A program made the translations under genes and the position numbers. Shown here piece by piece: positions 43,851-55,289 of a stretch of 64,000 nt of DNA; the first letter of the stretch is position 1, and every line of letters begins with the position of its first letter. The DNA lies in assembly GCA_003024785.1 (NCBI GenBank), contig PUQB01000063.1, positions 62,001 through 126,000 of the forward strand, read 5' to 3'. Origin of the DNA: Selaginella tamariscina (lineage: Eukaryota > Streptophyta > Lycopodiopsida > Selaginellales > Selaginellaceae). The notes under the pieces were generated by a model. That model saw only the letters and a program-made list of their open reading frames with translations, had not been told where the DNA came from and did not search any database.

Positions 43851-43859
43851 GACATTTCC

Positions 43860-44444
43860 CTTCTTCGGCTCGGCGTGTCTCTCACTGCGAATAATTCACT
43901 CAGCAATAACCTCAAAACAAACCTGCGTGTCCACTACGATGCATTGTTCCTCTTCTTTCGCAAAATTAACGAATCCATACCCTAAATACAGAGGTACTCT
44001 AAAACAAGAACCCTATCGTAATCTGCTCAAGGGTTGAGATTTAAACACGTGTTTGTTTCACTAGCGGGTGATTACTTGTAAAAACTATCATCGTGGTTTT
44101 CCACTGAATTAAAATTAATTATTAGTGATCAATTTTATTTAACCATGGTTAATGGTTTTTTCATGTATGCACTATTTGAATATTGTTTTTGAATAATTTA
44201 ATAATAAGTTTAAGATTGTAAATGATATACTTTAAATTATACCTACATAATTAACCTTATGAAATATTTATTTATTTTTTGGTATTTCTAAGTGGTTGAG
44301 CTTATTGAGAGCTTGTGCTAATTAGAGCCACAACTTTTGAAAATAAATTGCAAGAAGGCATGCCTACATGCATTGAGACACTTGTTAGAGCCACAGCATC
44401 AAAATATGGTGATTTCACTTGAATAAATATCTGGTTCCATAGTT
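43860..44444. other. Intergenic DNA upstream of the NTPase-nuclease gene
   Basis: A possible 5' exon (about 43988-43927) encodes GYGFVNFAKEEEQCIVVDTQ before a GTTTG donor; its connection to the gene is unclear. The rest is A/T-rich with no gene seen. Confidence 0.4.
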
Positions 44445-46330
44445 ATGGATCCTAGCAAAATTGGTTTTAAAGGTTGTTACACGAAAATCTACACACAAAC
44501 TCCTCATGCTCCAGAAACTCATTCGGCTCCATCAATAAGTGAATTGTACGCAATCATTGAAGGGCTGAAAGACAAGGCACTTGCTCTGAGTTCGCATCTC
44601 GTCAAACCAGCTTATGAAGTCGACCTCCGTTCCAACTTCTTCACCACCCTCTCGCAGTCCCTTTAGGATCTGAATGGCTTCTTCGCACACAGCTTTCCAA
44701 TACAAGTCCAAGGTGAGCCACTTGATCCACTCTTTGTCCTGCATGCTTGGTAGCCCAAGTGTTTGTTGTTCTGCCTTGGATTCAAGATGAGTGAGCTTGT
44801 TCAAGTATCGAAGTCATAGCATGTTTGAAATCTTCGCCTTTGACATTGTGTACAACTTCTTAATGCCCATCTAGTGACATTGCTTCTAAAAGATGTTCGT
44901 CACCTTCTGGAACCACTCCTTCCCAACTCTGGGTTTATGATAGAGAGGAACTTGTGCATATGCTTGTCATGCTTCTTGTACACCAGCTGCTTCAAGTTCA
45001 ATTCAAGCTGTGGATTGCCTTTAGCACTGGTGACTGCTATGTCGAGATCATTGTCGATCTCTTTGCGTAGATCAGGTTCGGAAGAGGATGCCAAGTCGCC
45101 TTTCTTGTTGGACTCTCCTTCCACTTTCGCACCTCAAGACAATCAACCTCCATGAGTGACACGAGGATTTTCTAAATTCCTTCAATACCGTCTTTACAAG
45201 AAGTAGAATATGTGGTAGTGTTGTTTCCACAGATGTTGTTGAAGAACTGTTCATTGAAACTGTAAGTCTAGAATCTTAACAAAAATACTCACATGTTTAT
45301 CATTGAAACATCAAAACCAGTTGAAGATTGTCGAGGTTCTCTGTGGAGATGAAACTCGATCAAACGTGAATTGACCATCGTTGATTGTCCTCTGCATCCT
45401 CCTGATAGAGCTTTTACAAAGCCTGTAGCTATGGTTCCCGTCCCAGTAGCTGAACTTCTAGTTTGACAACCTCAAAGCCCACTATTTGTACTCCGACTGA
45501 GTAAGAACTTGCTCAAAAGATCGGTGCTACTCGTATTGAAACCATGTCCTTCAACAACTCCGACAGCTCCTTAGCAGTGAGTGGATCTCCAATGGACAGA
45601 ATGAACAAGGCCATGTTGCATAGATAACCAGCCTTCTTTAACGAGACACCAGCCTGTCCAAGTCCCCTAGGTTCACTCAGTGAACCACCTTGTTTGAATG
45701 CATTTTACAGATTGGCACATCATAAAGACCTTGATAGTAATTTTGTCAAGTAGGTTCGTTGAGCTCTCCAAATGCAAGATGGCCGGTATGCTGTATATCT
45801 CCCTTCGGCTCCTTATTGCTCTTCACCTTCTTGCTTTTCGGATCAGCTTTTCCACGGCCTCTCTTTTGTTGAATGCCTCCTCCAATTTGTCCTCGCTAAA
45901 AGAAGAAAGAACTTCAACTATATATGTCATCTCCACTTGTTCTTTTTGGACTACAATCTCAACTTCCTTGGAAGGTACAGGGACTCGCTTTTCCAACTTT
46001 GCATGCGGCTGCAACAAGGACTCATTCTCTACCTAAATGGATGAAGAGGAGGCTGCTTTTCGAGAAAGCTGCGACGGTTGATGGAGGATGCTACTCAGTT
46101 GGTACTACTTGAGGCTGAGTGTTCAAGTTGATCACTAGAGGATCCTCCTTTACTACATCAGATGGTTTTCCTCTCTTTCCTCGCTTGTGCTTCGAATTCT
46201 TCTTCTCTTCCTGTGGCTCTTCATCACGCACAAGCTCTTGGAGATGTTTTGAAGCTCTCACCATTTTGTAAACTCTGGAAAACAAACACATAAGTCAATT
46301 GATTCGGAGAGAAAAGGAAAAACAAACACT
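44445..46330 (-). pseudogene. Unrecognised degenerate protein-coding sequence
   Basis: Several minus-strand segments look coding but lie in different frames. 46291-46091 has a Lys/Glu-rich start (HLQELVRDEEPQEEKKNSKH). 46017-45823 has EIVVQKEQVEMTYIVEVLSS. 45124-44900 has KEIDNDLDIAVTSAKGNPQL and YKKHDKHMHKFLSIINPELG. 44804-44532 has MQDKEWIKWLTLDLYWKAVC. The pieces may be exons of one gene or parts of a decayed one; several segments show stops within otherwise plausible sequence. I do not recognise the family and assign no function. Its position directly upstream of the NTPase-nuclease gene, on the same strand, is noted. Confidence 0.4.
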
Positions 46331-46339
46331 GAAGTCGAC

Positions 46340-46840
46340 TAACCTTGTGGCTACCGACTGAGGCTAGATGGTGCCGACCTTCTCAGTCTGCACAGAAAAG
46401 TTGACCCTTTAACTCTGGCACTACACAAAAACACACAACAATATGGAGACTTGAGCCTTGAATTAAAAACAATGAAATTCAACTAACCTTGTGGTTGTTG
46501 ACTGAGGTTGGTTGGTGCTAACCCTCTCAAACGGCACAGATGAGATGATGTTTGGACCTTGGCCTCGACAAAAAGGTATGGTCATTTGAGCATAGACCTG
46601 GTTATCAAATAAAAGTTGACTAACCTTGGGGCTGCCGACTAAGGCCGGATGGTGCCGACCCTCTTAGTCGACACAGAAATGTCGACTCTTAACTCTGGCG
46701 CTACACAAAAACACACAACAATATGGAGACTTGAGTCTCGAATTAAAAACATGAAATTCAAATAACCTTGTGGCTGCCGATTGAGGCCAGTTAGTGCCGA
46801 CCCTCTCAAACAGCACAGATGAGATGATGAGAAATCCTTC
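46340..46840 (-). repeat. Array of repeated exon-like cassettes
   Basis: A motif of about 65 bases (taacctt.tgg...ccgac..ctctcanac.gcacaga) occurs at about 46341, 46488, 46619 and 46766. A larger unit of about 278 bases spans two motifs and is itself duplicated (46341-46618 and 46619-46840). Each motif begins, on the plus strand, with the complement of a GTTA splice donor, so on the minus strand it could be an exon of about 60 bases. Confidence 0.7.
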
Positions 46841-47321
46841 GTCTCAGATGGCAAAGTCGAGATATTATATGATCTCTGGTTTGAGAGGCAAAATGAATCT
46901 CCTCTACATATTCCTCTACACAAGCTTACTTCTAAATTGCTGACTCAATATGGATGATGCCACCCCTCATAGGCCCCTCGGAGGAGATTTTAGATTTCAA
47001 ATCTAAGATAAAAAAAACCCTAAACAGTAAACCCTATGAAATAAATGTGACATTAAAATTTAGAGTTAGTATTAAAATATGTAAATAATTGGTAAAGGTG
47101 AAGATCTTTCAAATCTAAAAGGTAGTAATTAAATTACATCGGTGATATTAGAGAGGACAACATTAAGAACATTGTGAGCTGAGCTACATATAATTAATTA
47201 TTTACAAAAGTGTGTTCACATTTAATATCAATGATTATAAATGTTTTTTTTTCACAAACGAGAGTGTGTTTGATCTTTTGCTTTGCTTTCCTAAACCACC
47301 AAGCTTTCTCCTTGCATTATC
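46841..47321. other. Intergenic DNA
   Basis: A/T-rich, no gene seen. Confidence 0.45.
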
Positions 47322-47988
47322 ATGGCCAGAGTTACCTATGAAGGCATTGACAAAGATTTCCCAGTCAATGAAGATGGAAATGCTCTTGTGTTTAAACATG
47401 ATTTTCACTTTGTTTTCAACATTCCTTGTTGGTTTAGTATACATGTGGTTCAATTACTATCAGTTTTTGCGAGTTTTAGAGAAGATATGGAGTTGTTACT
47501 AGAAGGCTGCATCAAAACAGTTTGTCTTTTACATATTGTGCTCGGCAAAGGGCCTACTATTCAGTTGCAAAACAAAGGAGCATGAAGAATCCATGCTGGT
47601 GTGTCTTTTAAGAGTAGACAAATGTAGAATAGGGAAGGATCTCATTGGTTCATCTGAAGTTAAACGAGTCTCTGAACTACCGGAGGTATACAATGGAAAT
47701 GTCATTTACGAACTTCCTCCAAAGAAAGAAAGTACAGAGAAGTACTTGGGGATGAATTGCAAGGATGGATGCTACCATTGGACACACCCAGCACAACAGA
47801 TTGGCATGTTCCGGTGCGAGTCAGTTGAAGTTCATGTGTCAAACATCTTAAATGCATCAATGCTACCTACCCCTACTTGGCTTTTGAGAAAAAAGCAAAT
47901 GAATGCCACTTCAAGGGTGCTATGGAGAAGGCGAAGACAACTGAGTCAGACAAAGTGCAAGGCATGAAATGTAAGCATTGAGAGAAGA
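47322..47988 (+). pseudogene. Unrecognised ORFs, probably one frameshifted gene
   Basis: The 87-codon ORF (47322-47585) starts MARVTYEGIDKDFPVNEDGN. The overlapping ORF (47536-47967) contains RVSELPEVYNGNVIYELPPK and GCYHWTHPAQQIGMFRCESV. From about 47845 another frame (ATYPYLAFEKKANECHFKGA) looks more protein-like and runs to a stop near 47988. That suggests at least one frameshift. No motif identifies the family. Confidence 0.35.
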
Positions 47989-48152
47989 GTCATTGCTAGT
48001 GCACACTTGTTCGGCTTATGTATACTACATTATGCCAAACGACATTTCTTTTACAAAGTTGTTCATTCATAAAGGTGTTCATTAGCATCCAGTTAGCTCC
48101 TCAGTGTCAACTTCAAACATCCAACGTGCCAGAGCTAGTGTAGCAATGCGGT

Positions 48153-50130
48153 TGTCATGACCCAATATAAAATACAGATACGACCTATAGGATATAGGAT
48201 ACAGGATACGGGATACAGGATATGCCTACATGATATGCTTATAGGATATACTTACTGTCATGACCCGATATAGAATACTAGATATGACCTACAGGATACA
48301 GGATATAGGATACGGGACACAGATATATCTACAAAATATGCTTACATGATAGACCTACTAGATAAGGGTCATTATTTTTAGCTCATGCCTAATTAGCTCC
48401 TCGAGTATTATTTTTAGCTTATGCCTAGATTAGCTATTGGAGTTGTGAGTAAAAAGCTCCGACCTAATTGTTGTACGATAGTTATATTCAACACCAGTCA
48501 TTCTATGATCATTCTTGTCTTGTTCTTGTCTTGCTCCTTGCCTCCTGTTCTCATTTATTTTGTTCCTAGTTTTTGTCCTGCTCTTGAGTCAAGCCTCCTT
48601 GCTCTTGGATCGTGACTTGACAGTTTGATAATAATTGATTTCATAGCTCCTTAATTTTCATTACTTTTTTTTTCTTTAGCTTTTCTTCCTTGTTTTCCTC
48701 CTTCTTTCTTTCACGAATCATGGTAGATTTTGAGCAATTTCAATGCAAGCACCAAATGTAGCTACCACTTTGCACCAAGTGGTCATAGATATGCAAGGTT
48801 CCACACCAGCTGAAGGATTTATGGTTGCCTTTGAAGCCTGCTTTGGAGATCTGATAAGTACCGTTCCGCATGCACAAAGTTAAAGAAGCTCACAGGATTC
48901 CGACCAGCTTTCGTCTATGCATCTGAATTTCAGCAACTTTGCACAAATTTTATGGGACGAGACTGCATTGATCGAACACTTCCGTTTTGGGTTGAGGGAT
49001 GATGTGAAACCTTCTCCTTATGTTACCGGATGCCCAAACCTTAGCGGAGATCATGTAATAAGCCATTGCTACGACAACCGTTTGTTCAAACATCGTTAAA
49101 AAAAATCATGTCAGCAGTTTCCTACAAGTCAATCCTGTAGCTATAGCACATGTTCCTATGACACATTTTGGAGTAGTTCCTATGGAGGTTGACAAATACA
49201 AGCATGGCCCACTTTCAGCAGCTGAGAAGTAACATCGTTGCAGTGCGAACTTATGCTTGTATTGTGCTAAGCAGGACACAAGGTGGCATAATGTCTATTA
49301 AAGCCAAGAAGTTCAAGACGTGTGAAGTTAAAGCTGAAGTTTAGTCGGAAAACTTCAAATGTCCACTTCGTCTAGGAGCCATAAAGTTGGACATAGGTGC
49401 AGGCTCCATTGGTGCCGCTCACGCTATTCCATCACTCAAGTTTCCTGTACACATTCACCTCAATAATTGAGAGCTCAAGAGTCTGCCCTGTTAGACACTA
49501 GTGCAAATGCATGCTTCATGAATGACACTTTTGCAGCTCAAGCATGGCATTCCGGTGGTAAAGTTGAAGCGTGCAGTTCCTGTAGAGGTTGCAGATGGTC
49601 GTTTGATTGCTTTTGGCGCAGTTACCCATGCTACCACACCTCTCTCTTGTACCCATGGCATATTCAATTGTTCGATTTCCTTCAACTTGATCAAAACTCG
49701 GACGACTATTGTTTTGAGCATGCCATGGTTCGTGGTTGCAAATCCTCAGATCGACTGGAGGTCTAGGACTCTCACGTTTTTCTCTCCTATAGCCAGATCA
49801 ATCTTATACCTTCCTGCGTGCAGGATATGACCTTAGTGTCTGAGGCGGTACAAGCTACAGGATTGACCATACCTGCTCCTGTATCAGTGTCAAAGGTTCC
49901 TCAACAAAATCCACCTCCTGTCAGTTCATTAACACATTCACAGGCTCTCCTCACTCCTGTGCATTCACGGACTTCTGTACAGGGTTCTTCCAATCCTGCT
50001 CGTTAACATCAACACAGGTTTTTACTACCACTATGCATGAACTTGCCACTGACCTTGCTTCTTTTCATCTTTTTCCTTTTCAAGTAACTCCTACGTCCTC
50101 TTTTACCTCTCATGTATCTGAGTCTCCTGT
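48153..50130 (+). mobile_element. Gypsy G3 copy 1: LTR, gag and protease part only
   Basis: LTR 48153-48622, starting TGTCATGACCC and ending TTGACA. The first 103 bases are duplicated, the start motif recurring at 48256. Gag remnants follow (ALIEHFRFGLRDDVK, 48917-49099), then a zinc-knuckle-like segment near 49255, then protease sequence (LDTSANACFMND, 49490-49525; PVEVADGRLIAFGAVTHATT). The match to copy 2 ends at about 50130, where a minus-strand gypsy fragment of another family starts. Confidence 0.85.
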
Positions 50131-50133
50131 TTT

Positions 50134-51528
50134 TCAATCTCCTTCTTCTTCTCCTACTTCTGTCTTACCATCCACCAAAAGATCGTCCATAAACACTCTT
50201 GCAAAAGATTCCAAACCTTGAATGACGTCATCCATGAGTCTTTGAAACGTGGCTGGAGCATTCATCAAACCAAAAGGCATCACTGTGAACTCATACAATC
50301 CATTGGGTGTTCGAAAAGCAGTCTTGGCTGCATCTGCTGAATTGAGAGGAACATGCCAATAGCATGAAGCTAGATCTAGTGTCATGAACCAACGACTCTT
50401 CCCCAATTTGTCAATAAGGTCATCCATGCGTGGCATAAGATAACTATCTGGTACCGTCACATGATTCAAAGGTTGAAAATCAATCATAAAATGCCTACCT
50501 CCATTTGCTTTGTCAATGATATGGGGCTCGGAAGCCCACGGACTACAAACGGACGTACCACTCCTTGAGCTAACATATCCCGAACCGCTTGTGCCATTTC
50601 TTACTTCTCTCGCAGAGACCGTCAATGAACTGGAGCCTTTATTGGTGCAGCATCTTTTGTATCAATCCGATGGCGAGTGTTAATTGCAGTCCTCCCTACT
50701 ACTACTGGTTGTTGTAGATCCGGGAACAACGAAGAAGCTTTTTCATATCCTTTTGACGACATTCTGGAGATGGATCAGGATGAAAGACTACCTCTGCAAT
50801 AGCCTGAAGAGATGCCCAAACTCCAAATTGTATTGTAGGTTGTGATTGTAGGGAAGAATAACCAGGAATGAAAACCTCCCCTGTGTTGAAGTCCACACGT
50901 ACACCCTCAGCACGCATCCAATTGAAACCCAAAATCACATCATACAATTGGGAAGGCATGACCGAAGAGTTAACACCTTAGAATATGGTCCTAGACGAAT
51001 AGGGGCATAACAAGCCTGGGAAGAAATAGCAGAAGACTTATTATCTCCATACAATATTCAAAGTGTTTGCTAAGCAAGTTTCACTAGAAGAGAACACTGT
51101 GTCACTAAGGAATGTCAAATGGACAAAATGGTGGACCATAATCAAGAAGAATTGATACTAGACAATCACACATAGAACCTTCAAAAGAAAAGACAACAGG
51201 TTCCTTCTCAAGTGTTCCAACCATACCTTATAACATCACACCACAAAAACACAGAGGTTGTAAAATCCCATCACACAATCCCTCTGTTGCATTGGTGACA
51301 GAACTAGTTTTCCTGCTCATTATCAAAAAGAGGTAATACATCCACTGGTGGAACTACAATTTCCCTGTCTTGTACCCCTTGATGAGCCGGACGTTGACGA
51401 TTGGCACACTCAACCGCTAAGTGTCCAAATCCTTGGCATTCAAAACACTGTATTCTACGTCTGTGCTGTTGACCACGTCCCCGGCCTCTATATCCACAAC
51501 CACATCCTCGTCCTTGTCCTCGTCGCAT
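50134..51528 (-). mobile_element. Gypsy fragment G5: gag end, protease and RT part
   Basis: On the minus strand: a zinc knuckle CFECQGFGHLAVEC (about 51410-51450) after an Arg/Gly-rich stretch (MRRGQGRGCGCGYRGRG). A protease end follows (YDVILGFNWMRAEGVRVDF, 50890-50950), then RT (CSPWASEPHIIDKANGG, MIDFQPLNHVTVPDSYLMPR, WFMTLDLASCYWHVPL, VMPFGLMNAPATFQRL, VFMDDLLVDGK). Motif A and the Asp pair are intact over 50134-50625. Both ends are cut by G3 sequence, so no LTR was found. It differs clearly from G2 and G3. Confidence 0.85.
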
Positions 51529-52388
51529 TGTCACGACCCGATACAAGATGTAGGATTCTGGATACAAGATAAAAAATACAGGATATACATATAAGATATA
51601 CCTACAAAATATGCCTATAGGATATTCTTATAGGATATACTTAGGATATGCCTATAAGATATACTACAGGATATACCTACAAGATAAAGGTCACCATTTT
51701 TAGCTCATGACTAGATTAGACTCATGACCATATTAGCTCTTGGAGTTATGAGCATAAAAGCTCCAACCTAATTGTTGTACAATCAATTACTATCAACACT
51801 AGTCTTTCTACGATCAATCTTGTCTTATTCTTGTTTTGCTCCTTGCTTCTTGTTCTCTCCTTGTCTTATTCCTAGTTGATGTCCTGCTCCTATATTGTTC
51901 CTAGTCCTTGTCCTACTCCTGAGTTCCTAGTTCATGTCCTACTCCTTGTCCTGCTCCTAAGTTAAGCTCCCTTGTCCTACTCCTGACTTCTAAGTTTTTA
52001 GTTCCTGTCTTAGACCTTATCCTGCTCCTGAGTTCCTAGTTCATGTTGCTCCTTGTCCTACTCCTGAGTCAAGCTCCCTTGTTCTACTCTTGACTCCTGA
52101 GTTCCTAGTTCATGTTCTGCGCCTTGTCCTTGCTCCTGAGTTCCTAGTTCCTGTCCTGCTTTGTCTTACTCATGAGTTTTTAGTTCTTGTCCTGCTCTTT
52201 GTCATGCTCTTAAGTTCTTAGTTTCTGTCCTGCTCTTTGTCCTACTCCTAAGTTCCTAGTTCCTATCATGCTCCTTGTCCTGCTTTTGAGTTCCTAGTTC
52301 CTATCCTACTCCTTGTCCTGCTCCTGAGTCAAGCTCCCTTGTCCTACTCCTAAGTCAAGCTTCCTTGTTCTTGGATCGTGACTTGATA
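51529..52388 (+). repeat. G3 copy 2 5' LTR with internal minisatellite
   Basis: 860 bases, compared with about 367-470 for copy 1. The extra length is a degenerate repeat of roughly 35-40 bases (gttcctagttcctgtcctgc...ctcctga) filling about 51840-52350. Near the start, short aggatat/acctacaa words are also repeated. Confidence 0.85.
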
Positions 52389-52492
52389 GTTTGATAGTAA
52401 CTCCTTTCATAGCTTCTCGATTTTCGGTTACCTTTTTTTTTCCTTGGTTTTTCTCATTCGTTTTCCTCCTTTTTTTTTTTATTTATAGATCA

Positions 52493-53218
52493 TGGCTGAT
52501 TTTGAACAATTTCAACGCAAGCACCAAATGTTGCTTCATGAGCTGGCCACTTTGCGCAAGTGGTCACAAATCTGCAAGTTCCACCAACATGGCACATGCA
52601 GCTGTTGATGCATCCTCCAAGGCTGCTATGCAAGCTCTCTCTCAAGCATTCGTGATTTCCTCTCCATCAAACTCTTCTTCAGAGCCGAAGATCAACATGC
52701 CAGAAAAATTTAGTGACAATCGTGCTGATTTTCAAAGTTTCCTGAATTAGATCAGGCTTTTGATCCGCATGCAACCACGCTGCTACTCAACTGATGCATA
52801 AAAGGTTAACCTTTTGGCATCCTTATTAATTGAATCTCCACGAGCTTGGGTTGCCCCTTTGCTGGAGTGTGATGACCCATTGATGGATGACTTTGAAGGT
52901 TTCGTGGCTGCCTTTGAAGCTTGCTTTGGAGATCCCGATAAGTACCGTTCCGCATGCACGAAGTTAAGGAAGCTCACACAAGGATTCCGACCAGCTTCCG
53001 TTTATGCATCCAAATTTCAGCAACTTTGCACGAACATTCCATGGGACGAGATTGCATTGATCGAACACTTCCGTTTTGGGTTGAGAGATGATGTGAAGGA
53101 CCTTCTCCTTATGTTACCGGATGCCCAAACCTTGGTGGAGATCATGCAACAGGCCGTTCGTTGCGACAACCGTTTGTTCAAGCGTTGTCAAGAAAAATCC
53201 CGTCAGCATTTCCTGTAA
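52493..53218 (+). pseudogene. G3 copy 2 gag
   Basis: Starts MADFEQFQRKHQMLLHELAT and continues after frame changes at about 52560 and 52760 into a 134-codon ORF (52814-53218). That ORF has FEGFVAAFEACFGDPDKYRS and PWDEIALIEHFRFGLRDDVK, a typical gypsy gag domain. Confidence 0.85.
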
Positions 53219-53960
53219 GCCAATCCTGTAGTTGTAGCACATATTCCTATGACACCTTCTAGAATAGTTTCTATGGAGGTTAACAAATACAAGCGTGGCC
53301 CACTTTCAGCTTCTAAGAAGCAACGTCGTCGCGATGAGAACTTATGCTTGTATTGTGGTGAAGCATGACACAAGAATATCCTATTAAAGCCAAGAAGTTC
53401 AAGATGCGTGAAGTTGAAGCTGAAGCTGGAAAACTTCAATTGGAAAACTTCAATGTCCACTTCGTCTAGGAGCCACGAAGTTGGATGTAGGTGTAGGCTC
53501 CATTAGTGTTGCTCACACCATTCTATCACTCAAGTTTCTTGTACACATTCGCCTCAATAATCGAGAGTTCAAGGAGTTTGCCCTATTAGACACTGGTGCA
53601 AATGCATGCTTCATGGATGACACTTTTGCAACTCAGCATGGCATCTGGTGGTGAAGTTGTAATGTTCAGTTCCTATAGAGGTTGCAGATGGTCGTCTGAT
53701 TACTTTTGGCGCAGTTACCCATGTTACCACACCTCTCTTGCAGTCATGACACATTCAACTGTTCGATTTCCTTTAACTTGATTAAGACTCGGTCGACTCT
53801 CATCATTTTTGGCATGCCATGGTTAATGGTTGCAAATCCTCAAATCGACTAGAGGTCTAGGATGCTCACATTTTCCTCTCCAGCAGCCATGATCAATCAT
53901 GTACCTTCCTACGTGCAGGAGACGTTCTTAGTGTCTAAGGTAATACAAGCTCCAAGATTG
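53219..53960 (+). pseudogene. G3 copy 2 zinc knuckle and protease
   Basis: RRDENLCLYCGEA is the start of the CCHC knuckle (about 53330-53365), broken by a stop and a deletion. LLDTGANACFMDDTFA (about 53583-53630) keeps the D-T-G motif of a retropepsin. The rest (VEVADGRLITFGAVTHVTTP) is in another frame. Confidence 0.75.
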
Positions 53961-53972
53961 ACCATGCTGTTC

Positions 53973-54390
53973 CTGTATTAGAGTTTGAAGATTCCTCCTC
54001 GACAGGATTCACCTCATGTCAGTTCCTAGCACATCTGTAGGCTCTCTCCACTCCTATAAGTTCGCGGATTCCTGCACAGGGTTCTTCTAATCTGTATCAG
54101 TGTTAAAGATTCCTCCTCAACAGGATTCACCTTATGTCAGTTCCTTAACACATCCGCAGGCTCTCTCCACTCCTATAAGTTTGCGGATTCCTGTACATGG
54201 TTCTTCCAATCCTGTATCAATGTTGAAGACTCCTTCTCGATAGGATTCACCTCATGTCAGTTCCTCAACACATCCGCAGGCTATCTCCACTTTGTAAGTT
54301 TACGAATTCCTATACAGGGTTTTTCCAATCCTGTATCAGTGTTAAAGGTTCCTCCTCAACAGGATTCACCTCTTGTAAGTTCATCAGCAC
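53973..54390 (+). repeat. Tandem repeat of about 119 bases, 3.5 units
   Basis: Unit: cctgtatcagtgttaaag...cctcaacaggattcacc...cacatccgcaggctctctccac...tcctgtacagggttcttccaat. Successive units start at about 53973, 54095, 54214 and 54330. Copy 1 has a single unit at about 49880-50000. The array stands where the RT and RNase H should be. Confidence 0.85.
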
Positions 54391-54399
54391 TACAGGTTC

Positions 54400-55280
54400 A
54401 TCAGGCTCCAGCAGATTCAACACTTCTACAGGACATCCGTTTACAATTGGCTACAATGACTTGGTAAAGAATGTGTTCTCACACATTAGTCCTGACATCG
54501 CAAGCTCCTCTTCCTCTAGTTTCCATACAGACTACAAGTTGTTTACCATACAGGATGGACTCATGTGCTGGGAAGGTCTCCTATACATTCCTGTTGGTGT
54601 TTGTAGGACTCGTGTGGTATAGGATTGTCATAATACCCCGGTTACATAACATTTTGGTGTGGCCAAGACAGTTGAGTTGGTGACTCGCAACTATTGGTGG
54701 CCTGGGTTGCAAGGTTTTATGGAAAAGTTTTTAAGAGTTGTGACACCTGCAACAGGTCGATGATGCCTTGTCACACACCCTCTGGTCTTCTTGTTTCCTC
54801 TGCTCCTTGGAGATCTATTTTTTATGGATTTCCTCACAGATCTTCCTCCTTCTCGTGGATTTGATGCAGTTCTTGTAGTGGTTGACCATTTCATCAAACA
54901 GGCTCATTTCCTACCATGTAACAAGACGGTTACAGGCCAAACAACTACTGAGTTGGGCCTCGATCAGAGACAATGCTTCAAGAAGACCATGATGTTGAAA
55001 CACTTCGCGGATCACCAACTCAGGTCCAAATTTTGGCAAGAGCTTCTCTGAAGTTTACAAGTTAAAGCGGATCTTTTTTCAGAATATCCACAAACTGATG
55101 GACAGTCAGAACACACGATTCAACCTTGGAGCAATATCTTCACTGCTTCATCAATTACCAACAGGCAACTGGTTGGACCTTCTTCCAATGGTGGAGTTTG
55201 CCTATAATAACTCTGTTCACGCATCTACATGACAAACACATTTCTTCACTCTTACAGGCTACTATCTTCACTCTTACAGG
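54400..55280 (+). pseudogene. G3 copy 2 integrase remnant
   Basis: DYKLFTIQDGL, then TRNYWWPGLQGFMEKF of the zinc segment, then [20 protein letters not shown] (first core Asp). The second Asp region is scrambled and reads [16 protein letters not shown], and the QTDGQSE-like segment follows near 55090. Frame changes occur at about 54620 and 55050. A 25-base duplication (ttcttcactcttacaggctac, twice) lies at 55236-55285, right at the fusion with PPR sequence. Confidence 0.8.
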
Positions 55281-55289
55281 CTACTATAC

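Noticed and set aside
43927-43990. GYGFVNFA, resembling the RNP1 motif of an RNA-recognition domain
   Set aside because: No RNP2 motif or rest of an RRM fold is seen nearby, and the segment is only about 20 residues before a putative splice donor.
50134-50625. RT with intact motif A and MDD pair, as evidence for an active autonomous element
   Set aside because: The fragment is cut at both ends by other elements and has no LTR, integrase or RNase H. It cannot be an active element as it stands.
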